From NCBI GenBank assembly GCA_001179505.1, contig CDMY01000463.1, positions 1-64,000 on the forward strand: a DNA stretch of 64,000 nucleotides. Direction: 5' to 3'. The DNA is from Vitrella brassicaformis. Taxonomy: Eukaryota > Sar > Vitrellaceae. A program made the position numbers and the translations under genes. Positions 46,614-57,955 of this stretch are shown one piece after another; within the stretch, counting starts at the first letter, position 1, and each line of letters begins with the position of its first letter. Below the pieces are notes generated by a model. The model ran no database searches. It was given only the letters and a program-made list of their open reading frames with translations, and was not told the origin of the DNA.

Positions 46614-49043
46614 GTGACCTGGCTGCGAACGAGACGAGGTCGCCCAGGGAAGCCCCTTCCACAGGAATGATGTCGCAGGGGGCGCCACTGGCCTGGTGGG
46701 GCCGGAGCACCTCGTCCACCACACGACACAGCCACAGCTCGTCAGCATGGTGAGACGGTGACCCCTCTGACTCGATAAACACTTTCCTGATAGATCCATC
46801 CATCCATCCACACGTGAGCACTTCCGTCGTTTTTCGTGTGGTATCTATCGTGCATTAGACGTGCCTGAGTTTGGTCTGGAGCAGCTCCCTGGCATCACGG
46901 ACGGCACTGAGGCGGCCCTCCAGAAAGTCGCGCACATCGGCTGCACACTCACGCACAATCCATCCATCCATCCATCAAAAGGGATTCACCTCATCCCTTG
47001 CTCATCTCCTGACTGACCTTGTGAGCGCGCTGCTTTGGTGGCGACGTGGTTGACGATCCAGTCCGAGATGCTAACTGAGTCGGGGTCCTTGATGCCCCAG
47101 ACATCAGGGCCCCTCCTGGACGCCAGTGCAGTCATCAGACACGCCAGCGAATCGAACACAAAGGCCGCATCAGCCTCCCCAACGTCAGGCTGCGCACCTG
47201 ACCGACCAAAGGAACACACAACACAAGATGGATCGGGAGAATGGCTGGGTGCTGCTTGTCTGTTGGCCTGCTTACGTGCCAGTGCCGCTGCGGTGTAGGA
47301 GCCACCGAGAATCGCATCCACCACCTGAGCGGGAGGGAACAGACGACGAGGCAACATGCACACACAGCCAATGAATGCCCCCCCAGCGTGCCTGCCTGCC
47401 TCTCATTGCACATACATACATACGTGTGAGAGCAGGTCTCCCTCCAGATACACCGGGAGATACACATCCAGCAGTAAAAGGTCAAACAGCACACGGAACA
47501 CCTGCAGTGCACCGCACACACCAAACACACACACACACACACAGACAGTCTGTCTGCATTCATTGTCCATCCGTCCACCCTTCAGGGCTCGCTCACCTTG
47601 CCCAGCCGTGTGTGTCGCGTGGCCTTCCTGTGTGAGAGCGCCTCCGCCAAGGAAGCCATAGGCTTGCTTCCCCCGCTCCCCCCTCCCCCCTTATCGACAC
47701 CCACACCCACGCCCACGCCCACACCCGCCCCAGCCTCCCCATTGATGCACGCAGACACCTCATCCAGAATGGTCGCCAGGTCCTCGTAGTCGTCGCCATT
47801 CCTCCCGCCCTTGAGTGAGAGTTTCTTAAGGAGGGCGGTGAGCAGGTCGCGCATCGACGGCTGCACTTGCAGCAGGTCGGGGCGAATGCTGATGGATGGA
47901 TGGATCGATGGATGGGACACAAGAGACAGAGTTGCGGGCTCTCTTGTTTGTTTGTTTGTTTGTTTGTTTGTGAGTCGTACCTGAGCAGCTGTTGTATAGC
48001 AGCAGATGCGTCGCTGGCTCCGACAGGCTTCTGCCACGACCACAGATCACATGACGCTTTCCCGCCACGCATCCCTGCCAGCCGACAGATGCCCTTCCGC
48101 CACCCTCTCGGCTCTGGTGCATCCTCGCCCACACCACCACCACCACCCTCACAAGCAGCGGCAGCAGCAACCGGCTCCTCTGTCGGTGGGGCGGCCTGCT
48201 GTTGGACGGTGGGGTCTGTGTCCTCCATGTCCATGTCGAGATCGAAATCCCATCCGCCGCCCGGCGCCTCGCTGGACGGCTGGTGCTGGGGGCTGCTTTC
48301 GTCAGACGGCACGTATTCTGCTGGCGGCTTGAGCGCACCGGCCAATGCGGCACAGTTGCGGAACACCTTGCCGAACTGACAGAGAGGAAAGGAGAGAGAG
48401 AGAGAGAGCGAGTGCTGCTTTGGCGTGTGGGAGGGGAGGGCTGTTGGCTTTGTTTGTCTCACTACCGCGTCATGCGAGGTGGCTGGTGTGCCTTTCTCGG
48501 CCCATCGCAGAGCGTTCTCCATCATGCAGTCCCTCACCGGCTCGCAAGGCGTCGACAGATCAAGCGTCTGTAGCGAGCAAGCCAGCAGACACAGACAGCA
48601 GCAGGACAGACAGTCCACACACGTCAGTCAGTCAGTCACCACACAGCAGGCATCCCATCCGCTCACCCGATCGATGAGGACGACAGCCACCTCCTGGCCC
48701 CAGCCCTTTGCTGCCGCGGCGTGTGAGAGCCTGTCCACCACACACCGGCCGACCATGGCTGCCGACTCTCCTAGAGCAAAGACGCGGGGCGGCTGGCCGC
48801 CCGACAGGTCCTCTGCGTGGCTGACGATGGAAGCAGCCAGATGGCTGAACGACTCCTGCGGACAGACATACAGAGAGGGAAGTGTATGCAGCTTAGGTGG
48901 CCCTCCCGACCCACCCTTAGTGCCCGAGGGAGGGAGTCGACGGCCATGTCGCTGAGGGTGATGCTCACATGCCCCACATGACCACCGCCACCTCCTCCTC
49001 GCAGATGGCTCCGCTCACTGCATCCCATGCATTCAGTGAGTGG

Positions 49044-49074
<31 letters not shown>

Positions 49075-49875
49075 TGCCCATCCATCCATCCAGCTCGCGT
49101 CACGTCATACACACATTTCGACTTGCTTCTGTATCCTGGCGATGTCGTCAGCCAGCAGAGGCAACAGACCACTGCTGCCTGAACACACACATGGCGGAAT
49201 GGAATGGTCTGTGACTACCCATGATCTCGATGGATGCTCACCGTGCATCACTTTGAAGCTCGGCGTCAGCACAATGGGCGGCACGCGACAGGGCATGATG
49301 GTGATGTGGATGGACGATCGGCTGCTCCGATTGCGGGTCGCCGTAGACAGCAGTTTCTCCCTCAGCCCATCGAAGCTGAAGGCGGCCCTGCCCACACACG
49401 TCGTCATGTGCTGGATGTGCTCGCTCTCCTGACACACCGCCGCCAACACACACACACACAAGGCCCTAAGATCCTTCTATCGCCCATTGTGTGAGCATAC
49501 CGTGAAGTGCGACAGCACAGTGATGGCCGTGCACTCCTCCACACACGCCAGCGCCTCAAGTGACCTCTGCAAAGGCTGCACGAAGCCGCTGACGACACAC
49601 ACGACGGAGCCCCGCCACACACGCACCATGCTGGAACGAGAGAGGGAGGGAATGCACTTGGGCTCATCCGGCAGAAGGAACGTTGCCGCAAGCGGGACGG
49701 CGGTGCCATCGGCAGACGAGAGGAATGGGTGGAGGCCGAGGGATGCATCGCGGTCCATGAGCAGCACGGCGCCGTCAGCTGATGCCTTGTGGCTTCGCAG
49801 CCAATGAACAACGTCACTCGGCGCCTTTGAAATGGGAGATGACTCGAAGAGGTCTGACAGCCGCCGAGATGACAT
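46161..49875 (-). CDS. Sec1/Munc18-family protein, SCFD2-like
   Basis: About fourteen exons encode an SM-fold protein. The start region reads VHWLRSHKASADGAVLLMDRDAS. Matches to human SCFD2 include EVAVVLIDR-TLDLSTPCE (the SM domain VDRTLDLT), LRKVFIESEG, SADVVVCVVIGGMSVREIRDIQAKI (matching LFVVGGVTVSEVKMVKDL) and the terminal VSFMSTCVTSPKALVRMLYW (matching VLSTRLLKPLNIPELLFA). SM proteins clasp SNAREs to promote membrane fusion; SCFD2 itself is poorly characterised. Two acidic, Gly/Ala-rich insertions (about 48120-48320 and 47670-47760) are low-complexity. An alternative start lies at 49911. Only 55-91 bases separate it from the divergent family copy 2. The last exon follows an acceptor near 46244 and ends at the TGA complementary to 46161-46163. 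Confidence 0.75.
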
Positions 49876-49966
49876 CGCGGAAACAGCGGCAGATCTGCAC
49901 AAAGCGCGCATTTGATCTCGCAAGCAAGTCAAATCGCAACGATGGCAGGGTAGGAGGGGCAGCATC
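49876..49966. promoter_or_regulatory. Very short divergent promoter region
   Basis: At most 91 bases lie between the start codons of the SCFD2-like gene (minus) and family copy 2 (plus). Any core promoters must overlap or sit inside the genes. Confidence 0.4.
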
Positions 49967-52900
49967 ATGAATGACAGGAGTTGGGCCTCGCTGGAAGGAG
50001 GCAGCTGGTCTCGCAGGCGTCGCACACCACGTGCCGGCGCCCCTTCTGCAGTAGCGCCAGCTGCAAAGGGTAAGAGGCGGCGGCCTGCATATGACGACGT
50101 GGAGGAGGAGGAGGAGGAGGAGGAGGAGGAGGACATGTTTGATGAGGAGGAAATGAGCAGTGACGAGGAATCGGATTGGGATGAAGACCGTCCCGTCGCA
50201 AAGCGCAGCAGAGGGAAGCAGCCGGCGGGCAAGCGGCACAAGGGGGGCACTGGGCAGCCTCCAACAGCAGCAGCTGCAGCTGCTGCTGGGGCGGCGGCGG
50301 CAGCTGCGAGCGGCGGGAGCAAACCCGCCAAGAAGCAGAAGAAAGGCACAAAGGCGCAGCAGCGGCGCACCGCATCGGCGGCGGATGTAGACATGGAGGT
50401 GAGGGAAAGGGACGCAGGCAGCACACTTCTGTGTGTGGGATGTGTGGCTGCTCTGTGTGTGTGTGTGGCTGCTGTGTGTGCGGCTGCTGTGTGTGTGTGT
50501 GTGTCGGTCAGGATGTGTTTGAGAAGACGCCCGACGATGCGCTTGAGGCGCTCGATGGCGTCGCGAAGAAGCTGCAGACGCACCTCAAGCGAGTTGAAGA
50601 GGCCAAAGCCAAGGTGAGAGGGCGAGGCGCGGGTTGGGTGGCGACAGAGAGGCCTTGTCGATCGTGGTGCTGTGCTGTGTTGTGCTGTGTTATGTTGTGG
50701 TGATGTATGTGTCCGTCAGGCCCAGCAGCTGTATCAGGCCAAGAATGGCCTCCTTTCCCCCGACTCAGAGACCACAAACAGCCGCATACAGGTCGGGAAG
50801 AACACACACCACCCAGACCAATACCCATGTGTAACACTCGCCTTGTCTCTTTTGGGTTCTGCGATCGATTAGGATTTGGATCGTCAGTTCCGGGTTTGGA
50901 CCAGTATGGTGATGCGCGACGCTCGCGAGGAGGTGGACCACATCGACACGAGTGCCAAGAAGCATCTCGACGAGAACTTCGCCAAGCTGCGTATCATCCA
51001 ACACAAAATGAATCGACTCAACCAGGATACGACGGTGTGGAATCACACACACAGGGAGGGAGGCCCTTATGAGCGCTGTGTTTCTATCGACTCGCCTGTC
51101 TGTCTGTTTGCAGGACTGCTCGTTGCTGGAGGATCTGCCTGAGGCGCTGTGGGTCAGCACTGAGGAGAGGATTGGAGTGGGTGGCCACCTGGGCTTCGCG
51201 GCCTGCATGCAGTCGCTGGCGCGCGTCAACACCCAGTTCAAGGACCTGTGCGACAACAGCAACATGCACCCCATACTCGAGCTCAAGAAACCCCCTCCCG
51301 ACACCATCATAGACCAGTGGAGCGGTAAGTATGGCACACACAAAACAAACACAATGGACGGGGGGACGTGTGGTGTGGAGGGGGCGGTGCTGTGTGGGTG
51401 TGTGTGAATGGCATTCATATCTTCTCTCTGGCTGTGTGTGTCTGTCTGTCTGTCTCTCTGCAGTTAAGCTGTCTGCCTGCCAGCGTCTGTCAATCGACCA
51501 CCGGCCCACCCCGGCGATCGTGCGGCTGCTCGAGGCCCTCGCGCCCTCCCTGCAGGTCGTGGACCTCCGCGGCCGAGCGACCCAATACGAAGACGCCATG
51601 GGTGACCTCTTCCGCCGCAGCCGCAAGCAGAAGAAATGGGAGCGTCTGCGGGACATGGAGCTGTTCAGCAAGAAGGTGGGCGAGGAGAGGGCCGAGAGCA
51701 TCCTGCCGGTGAGCAAGGCACCTGTGGTCTTCCCGAAGCTGCGACGTGCCACCGTGAGGAGTCGGCCGTGGGGCGAGATACCTCACAAGAGGGCGTATCA
51801 GCTGCCCGTTCTGAGGGCCCTGAGACTCGGCGGCACCCATGACGGTGCGCCATGGGTGCGGCAGGCCACGGGCGGCCTCCACTCACTGCATCTCCTCTGC
51901 GATGCGGTACGATCAATGTGCCCTTCAGCCACCCACCACACTAAAGGAACGCCAGAAATGGGCCACTCATTCACTACTGCTCTCTTTGTGCAACTCTCCT
52001 GTTGATCAGGCTGAGTATCGGCTTGAGGAGTCGTTGAGCGCAGTAGGCACGTGTGTGAGCGGGACTGAATCGCCCGCCACCCTCACATCGCTGACCGGTC
52101 GGCTGACCCTGGGAGCGACGGTGCACGGGCTGCTCGAGATGATGAGCAGCCCTGGCGGAGTCGGCGGACAGGGGGGACGGCTGCGGCACATCCAGATGGG
52201 AGTGAGGTCGGGGATACGGGACANNNNNNNNNNNNNNNNNNNNNNNNNNNNNNNNNNNNNNNNNNNNNNNNNNNNNNNNNNNNNNNNNNNNNNNNNNNNN
52301 NNNNNNNNNNNNNNNNNNNNNNNNNNNNNNNNNNNNNNNNNNNNNNNNNNNNNNNNNNNNNNNNNNNNNNNNNNNNNNNNNNNNNNNNNNNNNNNNNNNN
52401 NNNNNNNNNNNNNNNNNNNNNNNNNNNNNNNNNNNNNNNNNNNNNNNNNNNNNNNNNNNNNNNNNNNNNNNNNNNNNNNNNNNNNNNNNNNNNNNNNNNN
52501 NNNNNNNNNNNNNNNNNNNNNNNCACACACACACACTCACACACGTGTTCATTTGTTGTCCTCCTGTCCATTGCTTCAACAGAAGCTCCACCGTTTCCGC
52601 ACGCACTGCCTCGCGCAGAATGCCACTGAGGACTACTTCGACTCCATCACCTATGGCCGCCCTCGCGAGTATCAGCAGCAGCAGCAGCAGGAGGATGAGG
52701 AGCCCACCTTCCGCCCGCTGCAGGTCTCGCTGCCGCTGGTCGAGAACAACGGGATGGCATCCTTCGTGGCCGCCATGCCCACCTTCCAGCTGTGCTGCCG
52801 GCGAGCTGGCAGTGTGACGCTCAAGTCGCACTGTGGCTCGACGGACGTCACCTCTGCGCCAGGAATCGACTCGCTGGTGTTCGAGACTGCCGATGAGCTG

Positions 52901-53777
52901 GCGATCGAGCCCTGCTACCACGCCATATACCTCACCACCGCGGCATCCACCGCCTACTTGACCCTCCCATCCTACATCACATCCAGGTGGGTGCGGCGGA
53001 TGTCACGATTGATTGAATTGGTCAAGTGGCGCGTTCATTCTTGTTTTGACGCTTTCCGTGTTGGCACGGCACATCCTCTCTCTCTCTCTCTCTCTGTCTC
53101 TGTCTCTCTGTGGTTGTGTGGTGTGTATTCAATGCAGGCCAGCGGCACTGTTTCCGTCGGTGACGAAGCTGCACGCCAAGGTAGTGAGCGGCCACAACGT
53201 CAATCGGATGGCGGTGTACCAGGGAGGCGTTGACCGCGTCATGGGAGGCCTTCACGCCCTCGAGCGGGCCTCATTCGATGGCCACCTGCGCACCCCACGG
53301 ACGTCGTGGGGCGTGGAGGCTCATGCGGGAGGTGCCAAGGTCGGCTTGGTGCCAGAGGGAGCCAAGTACCTCGACAGCGACCTCCAGGGCCATCCTTTGA
53401 CGATTGTGCACACCTACCGCTATTGTGAGGACAGCAGGGTGGAGGTGGGGGTGTACGAGACGGGCGAGGAGGGCAAGGCGCTGCTGCAGAAGCGCATCGC
53501 ACACCTAGAGTTGCATTACGCCGAAGAGATGGGGCACCGCTACTTCGGGCGTCGCAGGGGGGCAGACAGAACGGCTGATCAGAAAGCCATGTATAGCTCG
53601 TTGGTCGAGGCAGTAGCACAGGCGTTCAACACTAGCAAAGTGCTCGAGACGGTCTTTTTTGATCACACCCCGAAGCCCACGTGGGCGGCCGTCTCACACA
53701 CACGTTCTGCAGCTAAGAAGAGGTTTCAGGTGGCCTCTGAGAAGAGCAAGGCTCTGCTCTTCACCAGGAGAAAGTGA
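49967..53777 (+). CDS. Unknown paralogous family, copy 2
   Basis: At least eight exons. Exon 1 (49967-50398) encodes a basic/acidic low-complexity leader with Arg/Lys clusters that could act as nuclear signals, a poly-Glu run (about 50100-50133) and an Ala-rich run, ending DVDME. Exon 2 (50512 on) reads DVFEKTPDDALEALDGV and a helical segment. Later exons give QFRVWTSMVMRDA, LEDLPEALWVS, GGHLGFAACMQSLA, PAIVRLLEALAPSLQVVDL, LPVLRALRLGG and SLTGRLTLGATVHGLLE, with leucine spacing reminiscent of irregular LRRs. The last exon ends at TGA 53775-53777. The exon structure and phases match 7948-11553. A 300-base run of N (52224-52523) hides an intron and possibly exon ends. The function is unknown; I would not call it an F-box/LRR protein on this evidence. 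Confidence 0.75.
52224..52523. other. Assembly gap (300 N)
   Basis: Exactly 300 undetermined bases, a likely fixed-size placeholder. The right edge resumes in a CA/TG run, so the gap probably arose at a simple repeat in an intron. Confidence 0.98.
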
Positions 53778-54185
53778 GTGAGTGAGTGACTGTCCTGCTG
53801 GCTGCCTCGTGTGGTGTGTGTTTGGGCGAAGGGGGGGGCCAGGGAGGGAGGACTCATGTATGTGAACATTGATCTAGATGGCGGGTGTACGTCGCATTTT
53901 TGGGGTGAGTGAATGCGTTGATTGTTTGTATCGTTGATGAGGCAAGAAGTGTCACGGCCAGTGTCAGAGGCATCATCATTATGAACACACATCACGGTAG
54001 TGCACACGGGCACTTGCTGAGGCCAGTCTGGGTAAGTCTGAGACGTCGTCTTTTCCTGAATCGAAAGCTATGCGTCCGTCAGGACACTGTAGAGTCATGC
54101 ACCCCTCCAAAAGGAACAGATTCATTGAATCAATCCCTCCCCTTTCCCCCCACCCTTCAGCTCGCGCCGCTCGAAACCCGAAGTC

Positions 54186-55079
54186 ATGATGGCAGCTCCA
54201 TCCATTCCCCCGGAGGCCCTTCCCGGCATCCTTTGCTTCCTGAGTGTCAGCGAGCTGTTGCCACTGAGCTGCCTCTGTCGTGATGTGGCGAATGTCATGG
54301 CCGAGAGCCTCGTCTGGTGGCTGCAGCTGCCGCCGGCCATCGAGGCAAGACTGGGACACCACGAGGAGGGCATCGACGCTAAGGCTCTCAAAAAACTCGT
54401 GCTGGGACACCACGTAAGCATCACGCGACAGTCACTGCCTTCACTTCATCTTCATTGTGCTACTTACGTGTTTGTTGTCCTGTGTGTGTTCAGGGCGTGA
54501 TCAGATGCCCATCCTGTTCGTTCCATCAGTACTCGCGGCGCGCCCGTCAGAGTTTCGGCACACGCCTCACGGGCCTGTTGACAGAGTTCCGCCGCACTAC
54601 CATGCGCTCTGCCTCGGCAAGTCCACCGCAGCAGGAGGCTCGGCCGGAGTCTGCAAGCGCACGAGACCAGCAAGCTGCAGCAGCATCTGCTGCTGCCCCG
54701 ATGGATGAGGAGGACGCGGTCGAGCCGTCGACCCATGAGCAGCCGTGTGACTTGCCCCTGCCTGGGATGGATGTCGATGTGGACGAGCACCACGTCGACT
54801 TCAGTGAGATTGAGGCGTGTGCTGAGTGTGGAGAATTCCTGGATGTCGGCCGCGACGCATTCGATCCCCAGTAAGGAGCTCAAAGGGACACACGGACACA
54901 ACCAATGTCTGACTGTCTGTCATCCGTGCAGGTCTTTCTTTCTGGAGAAGGGTCCGTTTGAGGCTAGAGCAAACGTGCCGCGGCCGCGGCCGAGGGGGGC
55001 TCAGGCAAGACGGCACCACGTGGCACCCAGGAGAGGGCAGATGGCGGCCAGAAGAAAGAGACAGAAGAAGAGAAGATAG
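54186..55079 (+). CDS. F-box-like protein with CxxC pairs
   Basis: Three exons. The first encodes an F-box-like motif directly after the start: IPPEALPGILCFLSVSELLPLSCLCRDV..., ending VWWLQL. The pattern of Pro-Leu, paired leucines, Cys-Arg and final Trp is typical. The second exon holds CPSC near its start and CAEC near its end (IEACAECGEFLDVG), around a Ser/Ala/Gln-rich acidic linker; the four Cys could bind zinc. The third exon ends in a highly basic tail (RRKRQKKRR-stop). F-box proteins bind Skp1 and bring substrates to SCF ubiquitin ligases; the basic tail suggests nuclear or nucleic-acid association. It lies 400 bases downstream of family copy 2. Confidence 0.7.
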
Positions 55080-55370
55080 ACCATGATCGGCCGGCCGATA
55101 GGTAACAGCCAGCCAACTATCCCCTTTCGCTGGTTCTCTGTGTATGGATGGATGCACGCAAGGGAGGCAAGTCAAGTCAGCGAGTCAGTGAGTGAGTGAG
55201 TGAGTGACATTTTTCTTGTGAGTGACCTGGCTAGCTGTACGTACAGGATCGATCGTCTTCACTCAGTCAATCCATATCTGCGAACTCGACTGTCGCCATT
55301 CCAAAATCAAACCCATTTTTCAGTTCCCTTGCTGGCATTTCCATCCATCCATCCATCGGTATGCTTGGAT

Positions 55371-57955
55371 TCAGCGGCCGACCAAGCCGGCCTTGGCCCT
55401 CTCGATCCTCTCGAAGGGTCGCGTCATCACCTCACCATGCGAGAGGTCATCCATGCGGCACACGGGCTTGCCCTCGGCCGCAAGCTTCTTGGCAAGACCA
55501 CACGCAGCGGAAGCAGCGAAGGCACCGCACGGGTTGGACGTGTCAGCAGGTTTGTTGCGCTCGTGTTGTGATCGTCCGTCGGGGGCGATGTTTGGGTTCA
55601 CTTCAGTGGGGGGCGGGAGGCGGCGCTCGAACGAGGGGTTTGTTACCCACCTGATTCGGGGATCTTCCCGCGTGAGCCAGGGGTCGTCGCTCATCTCACA
55701 GCACAGAGCATTCGGCAGCCTCAATGCATTCACACAGACAGAGAGACAGAGGCAGAGACGCGAGCAGAAATGAGTAAGTGGTGTATGTGTCTTGTGCTTA
55801 CTCCCTCCCTACCAGTGGCCGCCGGCCATGACTGAGTCCATGTGCCGCAACCAGACAGACTTGTGAACGGAGACGCGACGGTTCTCTCTCTTAGCACACG
55901 CCAACGGCTGGCGCGAAGGGATAGAGCACACCGAGAAGAACAGCGACATCGGACTCTGCATAAAGGCGCAAGACACACACACACAGAGACAGACAGAATA
56001 CAATGATGCACACTATGTCTCTTTCTCTCTCTGTCTCTCTCGTTCGTGTGGGTGTCGCGCCCGACCACAACGTCGACGATTCGAGAGTTGATGTCCAGCA
56101 CGAGTCTATCCTCCCACCTCGGCTCCAAATAGAGCCCCTGGTCCCCCATGGTGGCTCCCCCTCGGCAACACTGTCCATCATGAAAGAGAACGCGATGTCG
56201 ATGAGGCCGAGACCTCTCAGCCCGCCGCCCATCTGCTGATGGTTGCCCATGAATCTGTACAAATCACCACAGGGACATACATGGAGACACGGCGAGTCAG
56301 TGAGTCAGTCAGTGAGTGAATGTTCGTGTCTCTCCACCAGACGTTCTCAATGGTCTGATCCTCGTTCCTCCGTTCGATCTCGAAGCTGGCGAGGAGATCG
56401 GCATAGTCATCAAGGCTCAACACGTTGAAGACGTAGCGAGGGCCGGGGTACTGATCGATCGACGCGGCGGCAAGGAGACATGCATGGTGTGGGCAGCAAT
56501 TGCTGTCTATGCCTTCTTTCTGCTCACGTCTGCTCGTTCGCGGAAGTATGGCTGCATGACACACAGAAAATGGCGAACACACATGTCCGGACAGAGAGAG
56601 TGTGGAGGACATACATAATGTATTGTAAACAGGCTTCACTCACACTCACCGTGATGTCTTGCTGGAATGTGCCGACGACACTGTCGTATACTGACGTACA
56701 TCAGAGACATCGACAGCAAGCAAGAGTGAGAGAGAGTATGTCGCATTCTGTAGGTGCAGCATCGTGATGTCCGGGTGTCTGTCTTGCTGTACGTCCGAGA
56801 TAGTGCACCCGGACGTCTTCGCTCATTCGACGGCGACGGAACTTGAGGGCGAGCTCCTGTGGGTCCTCGCCGAAGAAGATGTCCTTGATTTCCTTCTCTA
56901 ATTCTGTGATGTGTCTTCTGTTTTTCCGGAGCATGATGCCGATGTAGGAGATCAGGGAGTTGAGGCCGCGGGCAGATATGCCGCCTCTGAACAAACAATT
57001 GCGCATGCATCTCTTTCTCTGTCCTCATGGCATTGTGTGCTGGCGTGTACGCACCTGCTGTATCCGATGATCCAGATTCGTGTGGTACTGGTGAAGCTTT
57101 GGCCTGTAGCGTGAGGGTACCTAATTCGATTGGGAAGTCGCAGACCCTTCAACTAGGTGGGTGGTCAACACACACGCTCACTTTGCGACGAGCCACTTAT
57201 AGGCCTGCCATACCTTGGGCCTGTCAGGCAGTAAGTCATTACGAGTGAGAGTGGGAGAGAGAGAGACACTGTGGCTGTGTGGGCGTGAGCTCACCAGGTG
57301 TCATACCCCAACACCGACGTGAGCCGGTCAGCCCCAGCAGCCACCAGCCCCTTGGCGCATGTGGCGAGCCGCTCACTCAATGTCGGCGGCTGAAGCTCGG
57401 TCTCGTAGAAGAGCTCTTCCGTGACGTCAGGGGCGTTTCGCAGACCACCCGGGATGTAGATGAACTCTTGGCGCCCGTCCACCGGCACATTGGCATCTAC
57501 AGACGGGCAAACACACAGGGAGACAGAGAGACAGGCAGACAGACAGACGTATGTGTTGCTCGAGGGGCTGTCGTGTGTCGGTGTGCCTGGTTTCACTCAC
57601 TTTTGAGCAAGGTCCATGTCTTGCCGACGTTGCTTCTTCTGCCTTGGGGCGGCCAGTCGCTGTCGTCGTCCTCAGCCTTGAGCCCAAACCCCTCAAACAT
57701 CACAACCAGGTTGTGCTCCTTCTCCTGCCACTCAACAGCATCGGCGTACTCCGGCAGCCTCGCAGGCAGAGAGGACCTGCGCTCGAGGCGCTTCGGAATC
57801 TGGCCGCCAGCTGGCTCTTCTTTTGAGAAAGCTCTCTTCCGCCTCGAAGTTTGCTTCTTATCATTAGTGATGGGCTGGGTAACACTGTCGCGGCTGTCAG
57901 TTGTCAGGTCATGGGCGGAGGTCACGGCGATACAGAGAAGCCAAAAGACCCGCAT
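55371..57955 (-). CDS. Secreted DUF2235/Tle1-like alpha/beta hydrolase
   Basis: A signal peptide (MRVFWLLCIAVTSA) is followed by a Lys/Arg-rich stretch. The hydrolase begins LVVMFEGFGLKAEDD ... SNVGKTWTLLK, equivalent to the DGTxN...TNV opening of DUF2235. Then come EFIYIPGGLRN, VWQAYKWLVAK, and RIWIIGYSRGGISARGLNSLI, where the GxSxG nucleophile elbow GYSRG followed by the S/T-A-R motif is the family hallmark. Later, NHQQMGGGLRGLGLIDIAFSFM matches the HsDVGGGY...L(s)DIA segment, with the Asp replaced. Relatives include bacterial type VI secretion phospholipase effectors and fungal and protist proteins, so a lipase role is plausible but unproven. One junction before the HQQMGGG exon could not be phased. 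The start at 57955 is chosen for the signal peptide. The final exon ends at 55371-55373. Confidence 0.72.

Noticed and set aside
49477-50583. 368-codon minus-strand open frame spanning the SCFD2 start and copy 2 exon 1
   Set aside because: The part beyond 49911 is antisense to the low-complexity first exon of copy 2 (poly-Glu read as poly-Ser), so it is not evidence for a longer SCFD2-like protein.
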